From Pseudomonadota bacterium (lineage in GTDB: Bacteria; Pseudomonadota; Alphaproteobacteria; Acetobacterales; Acetobacteraceae): a stretch of 14,653 nucleotides of DNA. The position numbers and the translations under genes are program-made. Shown here one piece after another: positions 7,604-14,605 of the stretch. The first letter of the stretch is position 1. Each line of letters opens with the position of its first letter. The stretch lies in assembly GCA_021845835.1 (NCBI GenBank), contig JAJZVE010000038.1:1-14653 (forward strand), in the 5' to 3' direction. Below the pieces are notes generated by a model that was not told the DNA's origin, did not search any database, and saw only the letters and a program-made list of their open reading frames with translations.

Positions 7604-8547
7604 GGCGATGCCGCATCGCCACGCGCGCGCAGGAAATCGAGCAGCCCGCGGCGCAGCCCGAGCGCAAAGAGCAAAATCACGCCGCCTTGCACGAGGCCGT
7701 GATATTCCGTGAGGCGAGTGAAAACGTCGTTGAGGGCGAGCAGAATTGCGCTTCCCGCCAGTGGGCCGAGAAAACTCTCGATGCCGCCGAGCATAACGGC
7801 GAAGATCGCCTGGCCGGAAATCGGCCAATCGGCAAGTTCGGGATAGGCGCCGGAGACGAAAAGGCTCGCGAGCATACCACCGAGCGCGGCAAACACCGCG
7901 GCGAGAACGAAGATAGCAAGTTTGGGGCGCCAAAGCGGGATACCAAGAAACGCCGTGCGCGCCTCATTATCCCTGATCATGCGCAGCGTCATGCCGAACG
8001 GGCTCGCGGTGACATGGCGCATGGCAAGGAGGCCGACGATCAGAAGAACCGCGCAAACCTGATAAAGATGGATTTGATGATTGAGATCGAGACCGGCGAT
8101 GACGCGGCGCGGGATGCCGCCGCGTAAACCTTGATCACCGCCGGTCAGACTCTCCCAGGAGATGATCACGCTGTAAAACAGCATCTGGATCGCCAAGGTC
8201 ACAAAGGCGAAATAGATGGTTTTGAGACGGATGCAGAGCGCGCCGACGAGAAGGGCTGCCAGCGCGGTGAGCAACAGGGTAAGCAAAGCGGCCGGTAACA
8301 GCGACAGCGTCGTCCGCTGCATGAGAAGGGCGAAGGCATAGGCGCCGAAGCCATAAAACATGCCATGGCCGAAGGAGATCATGCCGCTCGCCCCGATCAG
8401 GAGATTGAGCGAGGTCGCAAAAAGCGCGAGCGCACTGAGGCGGATGATGAAATCCTCGAAAGCGGGGCTTGAGAAGACGAACGGTACGAAAAGTAAAAGA
8501 AGAAGCACGCCAAGCGCCAGCCCGGCGTCGCGCCAAAATGCCGTCAT
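7600..8547 (-). CDS. livM: Branched-chain amino acid-type ABC transporter permease LivM
   Basis: This 315-residue membrane protein has many hydrophobic segments. It contains SLNLLIGASGMISFGHGMFYGFGAYA, here in two parts SLNLLIGASGMISFG and HGMFYGFGAYA, the defining motif of LivM/LivH permeases. Other family blocks are SWESLTGGDQGLRG, RDNEARTAFLGIP (the cytoplasmic loop that contacts the ATPase) and GGIESFLGPLAGSA. The ATG at 8547 begins one base after the livH stop and is preferred to a TTG seven codons upstream that would overlap livH. It would form the channel with LivH in the inner membrane. Substrate specificity is not readable from the permease. Confidence 0.93.
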   Translation of the reverse strand: MTAFWRDAGLALGVLLLLLFVPFVFSSPAFEDFIIRLSALALFATSLNLLIGASGMISFGHGMFYGFGAYAFALLMQRTTLSLLPAALLTLLLTALAALLVGALCIRLKTIYFAFVTLAIQMLFYSVIISWESLTGGDQGLRGGIPRRVIAGLDLNHQIHLYQVCAVLLIVGLLAMRHVTASPFGMTLRMIRDNEARTAFLGIPLWRPKLAIFVLAAVFAALGGMLASLFVSGAYPELADWPISGQAIFAVMLGGIESFLGPLAGSAILLALNDVFTRLTEYHGLVQGGVILLFALGLRRGLLDFLRARGDAASP

Positions 8548-8548
8548 C

Positions 8549-9451
8549 TCATACCATCTCGCGGCCAAACAAACCGCTCGGCCGCAGCAAAAGAACGAGA
8601 ATCATCGCGCCATAGATCAGCCCATCGGTAAAGAGCGGAAAGCCAATCGTTCCAAAGCCGCGCAACAGCCCGATCCCAATCGCGGCAAGCAGGGCGCCGG
8701 CGATCGAGCCCATACCGCCGATCACGGTGATGATGAAGCTCTCGATCAAAATCGAAAATCCCATCCCCGGTGAGAGCGAACGCACGGGGGCGGCAAGCGC
8801 CCCAGCCAGCCCCGCGAGCCCGCCGCCGAGGCCAAATACCAGAGCGAAAAGCGCCGTCGTGTTGACACCAAGCACTGAGACCATCTGCGGGTTGTCGGCG
8901 GCCGCGGTGATGATCTTGCCGATCCGGGTGAGCCCGAGACCAAGACCGAGCAAAGCCGCAAGGCACAAAGAGATCGCGATCAGCCCAGCATAAAACGGCG
9001 GCACGACGCCGCCGGCGATGAAGATCGGCGCTCTTTGGAAGGCGTCGGGCATACCCATGGCATGAAAATCCGCGCCCCAAATCATTTTTACCAAATCGTC
9101 GAAAATCAATACCACAGCATAACAGATCAGCAACTGCATGAGCACGTTGCCACCATAGACGCGGGCGATCAGAAGACGTTCGAAGGCGATCCCAAACACC
9201 GCCATCGCCGCCCCCGCCGCGAGCACCGCAAGCCCATAACTGTCGCTCGCCCGCAAGACGGAATAGGCGATATAGGCGCCGAGCATGTAAAATGTGCCAT
9301 GCGCAAAATTGACGATTTTCAGCACCCCGAAAATCAGCGTGAGCCCAGCGGCGACGAGAAACAGCAGCAAGCCGACGATCAGGCCACTGGTGGTTTGTGT
9401 GACCACACACGCCGAACTTGCAAGACAGGCCGCAAGCGCTTCAAGGTCCAT
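8549..9451 (-). CDS. livH: Branched-chain amino acid-type ABC transporter permease LivH
   Basis: This 300-residue permease has LIVGLLLFLVAAGLTLIFG near the N-terminus, then LKIVNFAHGTFYMLGAYIA, the LivH hallmark. Further blocks are DNPQMVSVLGVNT in the ATPase-coupling loop, GGLAGLAGALAAP, ITVIGGMGSIAGAL, and a C-terminal LLLRPSGLFGRE that is almost invariant in the family. It follows livK by 24 bases and precedes livM by one base. The GC content of some of its lines is lower than that of the flanking enzyme genes, by eye. Confidence 0.95.
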   Translation of the reverse strand: MDLEALAACLASSACVVTQTTSGLIVGLLLFLVAAGLTLIFGVLKIVNFAHGTFYMLGAYIAYSVLRASDSYGLAVLAAGAAMAVFGIAFERLLIARVYGGNVLMQLLICYAVVLIFDDLVKMIWGADFHAMGMPDAFQRAPIFIAGGVVPPFYAGLIAISLCLAALLGLGLGLTRIGKIITAAADNPQMVSVLGVNTTALFALVFGLGGGLAGLAGALAAPVRSLSPGMGFSILIESFIITVIGGMGSIAGALLAAIGIGLLRGFGTIGFPLFTDGLIYGAMILVLLLRPSGLFGREMV

Positions 9452-9475
9452 GGCACGAGAGCCGACGCGAGCGCT

Positions 9476-10738
9476 TCAAATATAGCCCTGCTGCTTTTTC
9501 CACGCGGTTTCCAGTTCGATGATCTGCCCCCAATCGGCGGGTTTGACGTCGGTGATGAAGGGTGGCTTGGCAATGGTGTGGCCCCAGCCGATGGCGTAAT
9601 CGATGATGGTGTGATCGTCACGCATGGTCATGCGGCCATCGATACCAAAGGGGCAATCGATGGTGAGCCCGGAAAGCACCGGCACCAGCGCCTTGCCATC
9701 CGCGGTTCCGGCTTTTTTCACCGCAGCCTCGAGGAACATCATGGCGGCGGCGTTCTGCCACGACCAGTTCGTCGGGTATTCGCCAAAGCGCGTGCGATAC
9801 GCCTCGCCCCAGGCCTTGTTTGCGGGCAGTGGTGGAAATTCCTCGAAATAGCGCGTGCCGGACTGGATGCCATCGGGGAGATTTTTGATCGCATTGAGCA
9901 CCGGATAATCGACATTGGGCGTACAGACGCTCATCGCACCAAACAGCGCATAGACATTGCCCTGATTGATGAACGCCGAGAGATCGCCGGCATAAAGCAG
10001 GGTGAACAAGGCTTGTGGTTTGGCCTGAATCAATTTGGTGATGACTTCGGTGAGGTCGGGCTGGCCGAGTTTCGGCCAGGATTGGGTGATGATCTCGATA
10101 TCCGGTTTGAAATGGCGAAAAAAATCGAGGAATTGTGCGGTCGTATCGTGGCCATAGGCATAATCCGGTGAGCAGGTTGCCCATTTATTGAATTTATGCG
10201 CGTTCGCGAATTGCGCGAGATAGGCGCCGCCGGCGATGCTGTCATGAACCCCCTGACGCGCGCAGCGGAAGGCGGTCGGGGCACGGAGCTTGGGGTCGGC
10301 GGTCAGCGATGACGTCTCGCTTCCGGTATGAAAACACAAAACCCCAAGATCGCGCACCACTTCTTGGACGGCAAAGGCGCCCGAGGATGGGGTTGCGTCG
10401 ATTAGAAGGTCACAGCCGCCGCTGTTGATCATCTCGCGCGCGATACGCGCCGTTTCCTGTGGCTGCGCCTTGCCATCCTGGAACACCAATTCGATCTTGC
10501 GTCCAGCAAGCCCGCCGCCAGCGTTGATGCGATCGCCCTCGAGGATCAGAGCATTGCGTGACGAGGTGCCGAGCAGCGCGATCGGGCCCGAGAGCACAGT
10601 GGGCACGCCGATACGCATTACTTTGCTGTCGGCACGCACGATAGACGGCCTTGCCAAGGTCGCAGCCCCTAAACCGATGAGTGCGAGCGCTGACCGGCGA
10701 CCAAGTCCGCGCTGGACGGAGTTTATCTTTGTTTTCAT
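9476..10738 (-). CDS. livK: Periplasmic substrate-binding protein of the Liv-type importer
   Basis: This 420-residue type I periplasmic binding protein would capture the imported substrate. The first 36 residues are a signal peptide with GRRSALALIGLGAA, which carries the twin-arginine and hydrophobic core of a Tat-like signal, and a VRA cleavage site before DSK. The mature part opens with MRIGVPTVLSGPIALLG, the family's first strand and ligand loop, followed by INAGGGLAGRKIELVFQDG. Its length is at the upper end for Leu/Ile/Val-binding-like proteins. Proteins of this fold bind amino acids but also amides, urea and aromatic or short-chain acids, so the symbol marks the family only; the surrounding enzymes suggest a carboxylate. 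GGGGAGG ends 6 bases before the ATG. Confidence 0.92.
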   Translation of the reverse strand: MKTKINSVQRGLGRRSALALIGLGAATLARPSIVRADSKVMRIGVPTVLSGPIALLGTSSRNALILEGDRINAGGGLAGRKIELVFQDGKAQPQETARIAREMINSGGCDLLIDATPSSGAFAVQEVVRDLGVLCFHTGSETSSLTADPKLRAPTAFRCARQGVHDSIAGGAYLAQFANAHKFNKWATCSPDYAYGHDTTAQFLDFFRHFKPDIEIITQSWPKLGQPDLTEVITKLIQAKPQALFTLLYAGDLSAFINQGNVYALFGAMSVCTPNVDYPVLNAIKNLPDGIQSGTRYFEEFPPLPANKAWGEAYRTRFGEYPTNWSWQNAAAMMFLEAAVKKAGTADGKALVPVLSGLTIDCPFGIDGRMTMRDDHTIIDYAIGWGHTIAKPPFITDVKPADWGQIIELETAWKKQQGYI

Positions 10739-10741
10739 TAT

Positions 10742-10862
10742 TTTCCTCCCCTTGTCGAGTAATGCCGCTTGCTGGCACCACCATGGTTAAAAAGTGTCTC
10801 CGCCTTCGCCGCGTCAAAATCGGCGCAAATAACGGCCGATTACTTATTTTACGCGACGTCGC
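10742..10862 (-). repeat. Right copy of the acyl-CoA dehydrogenase 3' leader, between the gene and livK
   Basis: This 120-base spacer between the acyl-CoA dehydrogenase stop and livK aligns with 929-1062. The alignment starts at the stop codon, has no gap over the first 44 bases, and recovers at the ribosome-binding site. It contains a degenerate version of the operator-like element. I see no good -10 box here, so livK may rely on the promoter upstream of the acyl-CoA dehydrogenase. Confidence 0.65.
10825..10847 (-). promoter_or_regulatory. Degenerate operator-like element O4 (upstream of livK)
   Basis: It occupies the same distance from the acyl-CoA dehydrogenase stop as O3 in the left copy and matches it at 15 of 23 positions. 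The central GAGTC is replaced by GGCCG, while an outer inverted repeat AAATAA / TTATTT (10827-10832 and 10844-10849) remains. Either it is a decayed site or it has a changed specificity. Confidence 0.3.
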
Positions 10863-12035
10863 TCAGTAAGACCTGGGCAGTTTGAGGTCGTGCTGTGCAA
10901 CGAAGTTTAGTACCATTTCTTCGGCGATGGGAGCGAAACGGAACAGGCGGGCGTCGCGCCACAGCCGTTCGACGTGGTATTCTTTCGCATAGCCCATGCC
11001 GCCAAGTGTTTGGATCGCACGGTCGGTCGCCTGCGCCGCCGCCTGCCCGGCGAGATATTTCGCCATGTTCGCCTCGCTGCCATACGGCAGGCCGGCATCA
11101 TAGAGGGTCGCCGCTTTGTGGTTCATCAGCCGCGCGCATTCCGCGTGGATATGTGCCTCCGCCAGCGGAAACTGCACCCCCTGATACGACCCGATCGACA
11201 CCCCACCGAAGATCTTCCGCTCCTTCGCGTAGTCTGCCGCCAGCCGGATCGCCAGTTCCGCTGTCGCCACCAAGCCCGCCGTGGTCACGATCCGCTCTGT
11301 GTTCAACACGTCCAGCAACTCGCTGAACCCGCCGTCCAGGGTGCCGAGTAACTCATGCTCTTCGACACGCACACCATCGAAAAACACGAAGCTCGACGGC
11401 AGCGTGTTGGTGCCCACCTTATCAATCTCGCGATGAGTCACCCCACCGCGCGCACGGTCAATCAGGAATAAGCTAATCCCGTCGGTCTTGCGCGCAACAT
11501 CCTCCGCCCGCTTGGTGCGCGCCACCACCAGCAGCTTGGTCGCCTGCGGCACCGCGGTGATCCAAATCTTCTGCCCGCTCAGCCGCCAGCCATCGCCGTC
11601 GCGCCGCGCAAACGTCTTGATCGCCAGTGTATTGGTGCCGGCATCCGGCTCGGTCAGCGCCATCGCGAACATCGCTTCGCCACTGACCATCTGCGGCAGC
11701 AACGCGCGTTTTTGAGCCTCCGTCCCCAGACGCGTCAGCGAAATGCCACCAAAAATCGGGTTACACATGAACATCTGGCTCAGCGTCGAGCCGCCACCCG
11801 CCATGCACAGCGCCTCAATCGCCAGCGCCATCTCGGTCATGCCCAGACCAGCACCGCCATAGGCCTCCGGAACCGCGATCCCGCTAAGGCCCGCCTCGCA
11901 GATCTCCTGCCAAATCGCGGCCGGAAACGCTTTTCGCGCATCCAGATCACGCCAATACTCCAAACCGTATTTCGCCCCAATCCGCTCCGCTGTTTCAATC
12001 AGAAGTTGCTGTTCGGCAGTCCGCGAAAAATCCAT
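10863..12035 (-). CDS. Acyl-CoA dehydrogenase (intact copy)
   Basis: This 390-residue flavoenzyme would make the alpha,beta double bond of an acyl-CoA. The N-terminal helical domain leads to MALTEPDAGTNTL (125-137), the FAD/substrate loop, then IWITAVPQATKLLVVART (158-174), GISLFLIDR and VFFDGVRV. The C-terminal helical domain contains QFPLAEAHIHAE and ERLWRDARLFRFAP. The usual catalytic-base motif YEGT aligns with APIA (368-371), so that glutamate is Pro369 here. E247 in LNTERIV lies where isovaleryl-CoA and long-chain dehydrogenases carry their base. The start ATG at 12035 was chosen because it matches the start of the decayed copy and gives the standard length, with GGGGAT upstream. A divergent promoter with a candidate operator lies about 75 bases upstream. 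A role with branched acyl-CoAs is inferred. Confidence 0.93.
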   Translation of the reverse strand: MDFSRTAEQQLLIETAERIGAKYGLEYWRDLDARKAFPAAIWQEICEAGLSGIAVPEAYGGAGLGMTEMALAIEALCMAGGGSTLSQMFMCNPIFGGISLTRLGTEAQKRALLPQMVSGEAMFAMALTEPDAGTNTLAIKTFARRDGDGWRLSGQKIWITAVPQATKLLVVARTKRAEDVARKTDGISLFLIDRARGGVTHREIDKVGTNTLPSSFVFFDGVRVEEHELLGTLDGGFSELLDVLNTERIVTTAGLVATAELAIRLAADYAKERKIFGGVSIGSYQGVQFPLAEAHIHAECARLMNHKAATLYDAGLPYGSEANMAKYLAGQAAAQATDRAIQTLGGMGYAKEYHVERLWRDARLFRFAPIAEEMVLNFVAQHDLKLPRSY

Positions 12036-12113
12036 GGCATATCCATCCCCGATACAGCACCCGCCTTGCATCGCTGGATCAAACCGCAGCTTAACGCCAG
12101 CGTCAAGGTAAAA

Positions 12114-12136
12114 ATGAATAGTGAATCATTGCTCGC
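12114..12136 (+). promoter_or_regulatory. Candidate operator O1 on the acyl-CoA dehydrogenase promoter
   Basis: The element starts ATGAATAGTGAATCATT, with the inner inverted repeat AATGA / TCATT (12113-12117 and 12126-12130). It matches O2 at 17 of 23 positions. It covers the predicted -10 box and spacer of the minus-strand promoter. O1 and O2 are offset by 34 bases in the same orientation. Confidence 0.5.
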
Positions 12137-12143
12137 AATTAAA
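12115..12143 (-). promoter_or_regulatory. Possible promoter for the acyl-CoA dehydrogenase operon
   Basis: On the minus strand TTTAAT (12143-12138) and TATTCA (12120-12115) are spaced by 17 bases, about 80 bases before the start codon. The -35 box is poor. The position and the overlap with O1 are the main support. Confidence 0.35.
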
Positions 12144-12146
12144 TTC

Positions 12147-12175
12147 TTTGAATAGTGAGTCGTGGTTCGTATTAT
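12147..12175 (+). promoter_or_regulatory. Promoter for the enoyl-CoA hydratase and tetR genes
   Basis: TTTGAA and TATTAT are separated by exactly 17 bases, a good sigma-70-type match. They lie about 65 bases before the hydratase start. This is the strongest promoter-like sequence in the window. Confidence 0.6.
12148..12170 (+). promoter_or_regulatory. Candidate operator O2 on the enoyl-CoA hydratase promoter
   Basis: The element reads TTGAATAGTGAGTCGTGG at its start and has a partial dyad GAA...GAGTC...TTC. It spans from the -35 to the -10 box, so bound protein would block RNA polymerase. It matches O1 and O3 at 17 of 23 positions each. Autoregulation by the downstream TetR protein is inferred. 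Confidence 0.55.
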
Positions 12176-12240
12176 GCCTTGAACCGCCGCCCGACCGATG
12201 CCTAAATCTACGCCCGGGGCACAAAGAGGAGAGAAGTGGC

Positions 12241-13023
12241 ATGGCGGAGGAAATGGTCCGCTACGAACGGCGGGGCTCTGTGGCAGTGATCACCATCGAC
12301 CGGCCGCAGACGCTGAACGCGCTCGACATGACGACCCTCGCCGCGTTAGACGGGCACGTGGCGGAGGCAGAGGCCGATGCCGAAGTGCGGGTAATCGTGC
12401 TCACCGGCGCCGGCCGCGCCTTCGTCGCCGGCGGCGACATTGCCGACCTGAATAGCCGTCGCGGCCTGCCGCACTACCAGGAACTCGCGGAACGCCTGCA
12501 CAGCGTGTTCCGCCGCATCGAACTCTGCGACAAGCCGACCATCGCCGCAGTGAATGGCTGGGCACTGGGTGGCGGCACGGAACTATTGTTATGCACGGAT
12601 ATTCGCATCGCGGCCGCCTCGGCCAGGCTCGGGTTGCCGGAGATCACGCTCGGCATGTTCCCGGGCGCCGGCGGCACGCAGCGGCTGATCCGGCAGATCC
12701 CGCTGTGCAAGGCCAAGGAGATGATGTTCGTCGGGGGCCGGATCGAAGCCGCAGAGGCGGAACGGCTCGGCCTGATCAATCGTGTCGTACCGGACGAACG
12801 GCTGATGGAGGAGGTGATGGCGTTGGCTGACGCCATCGCCCAGAAATCGCCGCTGACGCTGAAGTTGCTCAAGCGCACCCTGAACGACGGTACAGACATG
12901 CCACTGGCCAGCGCGCTGCGGCACGAACAGGCTATGATCAGTTTGGTGCTGGACAGCGCCGACGCACATGAAGGCTGCACCGCGTTCCTGGAGAAGCGCC
13001 ATGCCCGCTTTGCCGGAGCCTGA
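12241..13023 (+). CDS. Enoyl-CoA hydratase/isomerase (crotonase family)
   Basis: This 260-residue crotonase-fold enzyme would hydrate or isomerise an enoyl-CoA, presumably the product of the divergent acyl-CoA dehydrogenase. FVAGGDIADL (61-70) and WALGGGTEL (107-115) form the oxyanion hole and CoA-binding loops. The two catalytic glutamates of true hydratases are both present, E114 in GGGTEL and E134 in LPEITLGMFPGAGGTQRL. The C-terminus with KSPLTLKLLKRTLN is typical. ATG at 12241 is preceded by AGAGGAGAG; the frame is open further upstream across the promoter, but that part is not protein-like. Precise substrate unknown. Confidence 0.94.
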   Translation: MAEEMVRYERRGSVAVITIDRPQTLNALDMTTLAALDGHVAEAEADAEVRVIVLTGAGRAFVAGGDIADLNSRRGLPHYQELAERLHSVFRRIELCDKPTIAAVNGWALGGGTELLLCTDIRIAAASARLGLPEITLGMFPGAGGTQRLIRQIPLCKAKEMMFVGGRIEAAEAERLGLINRVVPDERLMEEVMALADAIAQKSPLTLKLLKRTLNDGTDMPLASALRHEQAMISLVLDSADAHEGCTAFLEKRHARFAGA

Positions 13024-13029
13024 GGCCGC

Positions 13030-13653
13030 ATGTCCGGTCCCATGCCTAAGCTATCCCGCAGCGAACGCAACGAGGAAACCCGCCGGCGCCTATTCGCGGC
13101 GGCGGCGAAGGTGGTTGGCGAATGCGGTTATGCCGACGCCTCGGTAGCGCGTATCACCTCCGAGGCGAATGTCGCGCAAGGCACATTCTACAACCACTTC
13201 ACCAGCCGTCAGGAACTGCTCGACCAGTTGCTGCCGACACTCGGCAAGGAGATGCTGGCATTCATCGAGGCGCGGGTGCCTGCCGGTGCCCCGGACTCAG
13301 CGCAGGATATTGCACGCTGCGAGGCGTTCTTCGCCTTCTTGCAGGGCTGCCCCGAATATCTGCGGATCCTGAACGAGGCCGAATTCTTCGCCCCCGTTGC
13401 CTATGAGGCACTAATGGCGATGATCAGCCGCGGCTATCTGCACGTGCTGCAACGCGCACGGCGCCGTGGTGCGCTGGCGTCCTACAGCGACGCGGAATTG
13501 GAAGTAATCGTGCAGACGCTGTTGGGCGCACGCGCCTATCTCAGCCGCCGGTACGCCTATGCCGAGGGAGGCACGCATGCCGTGCCGGAACACGTCCTCA
13601 CCGCCTACGCAAAGCTGGTCACGGAAGGCCTGTTCCGCACCGCCGCAGAATAG
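13030..13653 (+). CDS. TetR/AcrR-family transcriptional regulator
   Basis: This 207-residue protein has a standard TetR N-terminal DNA-binding domain: ETRRRLFAAAAKVVGECGY (16-34) forms helix 1, and SVARITSEANVAQGTFYNHF (38-57) the helix-turn-helix and start of helix 4. The C-terminal ligand-binding domain is variable, as usual. It starts 6 bases after the hydratase stop with GAGG as ribosome-binding site; an in-frame ATG at 13042 is possible. Being co-transcribed with a CoA-ester enzyme, it may sense an acyl-CoA or the pathway substrate and repress through the 23-bp elements near 12.1 kb and 1.03 kb. The DNA-binding role is confident; target and ligand are inferred. Confidence 0.93.
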   Translation: MSGPMPKLSRSERNEETRRRLFAAAAKVVGECGYADASVARITSEANVAQGTFYNHFTSRQELLDQLLPTLGKEMLAFIEARVPAGAPDSAQDIARCEAFFAFLQGCPEYLRILNEAEFFAPVAYEALMAMISRGYLHVLQRARRRGALASYSDAELEVIVQTLLGARAYLSRRYAYAEGGTHAVPEHVLTAYAKLVTEGLFRTAAE

Positions 13654-13695
13654 CCGATACCGAGGTGGGGTAAGGCAAACGCCTCTGGTCGCCGG

Positions 13696-13826
13696 CAACA
13701 GGCGAATCTGGCCGCGAGCCCACTCGAACGTCTCGTAATGCCTGAGGAGATCGCGGCACTGGTCGCGTGCATGTCGTCTGAGGCCTGATGCTGAACGTGA
13801 ACGATGGCATCGTTTATATGGACTAA
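13696..13826 (+). pseudogene. Remnant C-terminus of an SDR-family oxidoreductase
   Basis: Frame 1 (from 13696) reads ...ANLAASPLERLVMPEEIAA, then LVACMSSEA and a stop at 13786. Shifting two bases, 13788-13826 reads MLNVNDGIVYMD and stop. Together these match the C-terminal pattern of SDRs, PL-R-PEEIA-LV--L-S-(A) followed by LNV(D/N)GG. The stretch between SSEA and LNV (normally about ten residues with ITG) is missing at the frame change. No N-terminal SDR motifs precede it, so most of the gene is gone. It is antisense to no known gene and convergent with the intact SDR. Confidence 0.6.
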
Positions 13827-13849
13827 TGTTGTCGTGGCGCGTGTAAGGG

Positions 13850-14605
13850 TCAGCCGTTACCGCGCAACCCGCCATAGGCCTGCCACGTCACGCCGCAAAG
13901 GAAGCCTGCGTCCACCGCTAGATTGATGCCGGTGATAGCGCTGGCCGCATCGCTGAGCAGCCAGGCCACACTGCGGCCAATCTCCTCCGGCTCGACCAGC
14001 CGGCGCAGGGCGGAAAGTCCTGCCAGCCGCTCCTCCTCCATCACGCCGGCATCCAAGCCGCGCTGCAGCGCTGGGGTGCGGGTGAAGCCGGGCGAGACTG
14101 CATTGACGCGCACGCCGCGCCCGCCCCACTCGGCAGCCAGCGTCATGGTCAAGTTGGCAACCGCGGCCTTGGCCGGGCCGTAGCCATGCACCGGAGCAGA
14201 GGCGAGTGAAACGATCGAGGCGATGTTAACGATGGCACCGGCTCCGCGCTCCGCCATGCGGCTGCCAACCTCGCGACACATGACATAGGTACCGCGCAGG
14301 TCGATCGCGATCTCGCGATCCCAGTCGGACATACGCAGCTTGTGCGGTGGCGCCATGCGACCGAGGATGCCCGCGGCGTTCACCAGCCCGGTGATCGGTC
14401 CCAGTGCCGCCTCGATGGCGCCGACCTCGTGAGCCACAACAACCTCGTCGGAGACGTCAAACGGTATGCGCCATACATCCGCCGCCTCTGGCTCGAACGC
14501 AGCGATGTCGCAGAGCAGTGGCCGCATTCCTGCAGCCGCCACCGCCCGCCCGGTGGCCGCGCCGATGCCGGAGCGCCCGCCGGTGACGAGAACCAGACCG
14601 CTCAT
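13850..14605 (-). CDS. SDR-family NAD(P)-dependent oxidoreductase
   Basis: This is a 251-residue classical short-chain dehydrogenase. The cofactor loop is TGGRSGIG (8-15), followed by NAAG (76-79), the catalytic S130, Y142 and K146 (NIAS...YGPAK), and the PG motif after RVNAVSPGFTRT (166-177). The first strand ends with CD-I, and D33 suggests NAD preference, weakly. The C-terminus has an extension with the aromatic pattern WQAYGGLRGNG. ATG at 14605 has GGAGGG upstream and overlaps the preceding stop as ATGA. It could oxidise a hydroxyacyl-CoA or an alcohol made by the neighbouring pathway, but it lies in a separate operon converging on tetR. Confidence 0.93.
   Translation of the reverse strand: MSGLVLVTGGRSGIGAATGRAVAAAGMRPLLCDIAAFEPEAADVWRIPFDVSDEVVVAHEVGAIEAALGPITGLVNAAGILGRMAPPHKLRMSDWDREIAIDLRGTYVMCREVGSRMAERGAGAIVNIASIVSLASAPVHGYGPAKAAVANLTMTLAAEWGGRGVRVNAVSPGFTRTPALQRGLDAGVMEEERLAGLSALRRLVEPEEIGRSVAWLLSDAASAITGINLAVDAGFLCGVTWQAYGGLRGNG

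Noticed and set aside
7604..7933. N-terminal extension of LivG (110 codons)
   Set aside because: Overlaps livM in another frame and precedes the normal LivG start, which overlaps the livM stop by ATGA.
9035..10171. Plus-strand open frame of 378 codons
   Set aside because: It is antisense to livH and livK, which have clear family motifs, and its protein is of unnatural composition.
13827..13870. Possible terminator hairpin between the convergent genes (GTAA / TTAC near 13841-13858)
   Set aside because: The stem is only about four bases with no T run, so it does not support a rho-independent terminator.
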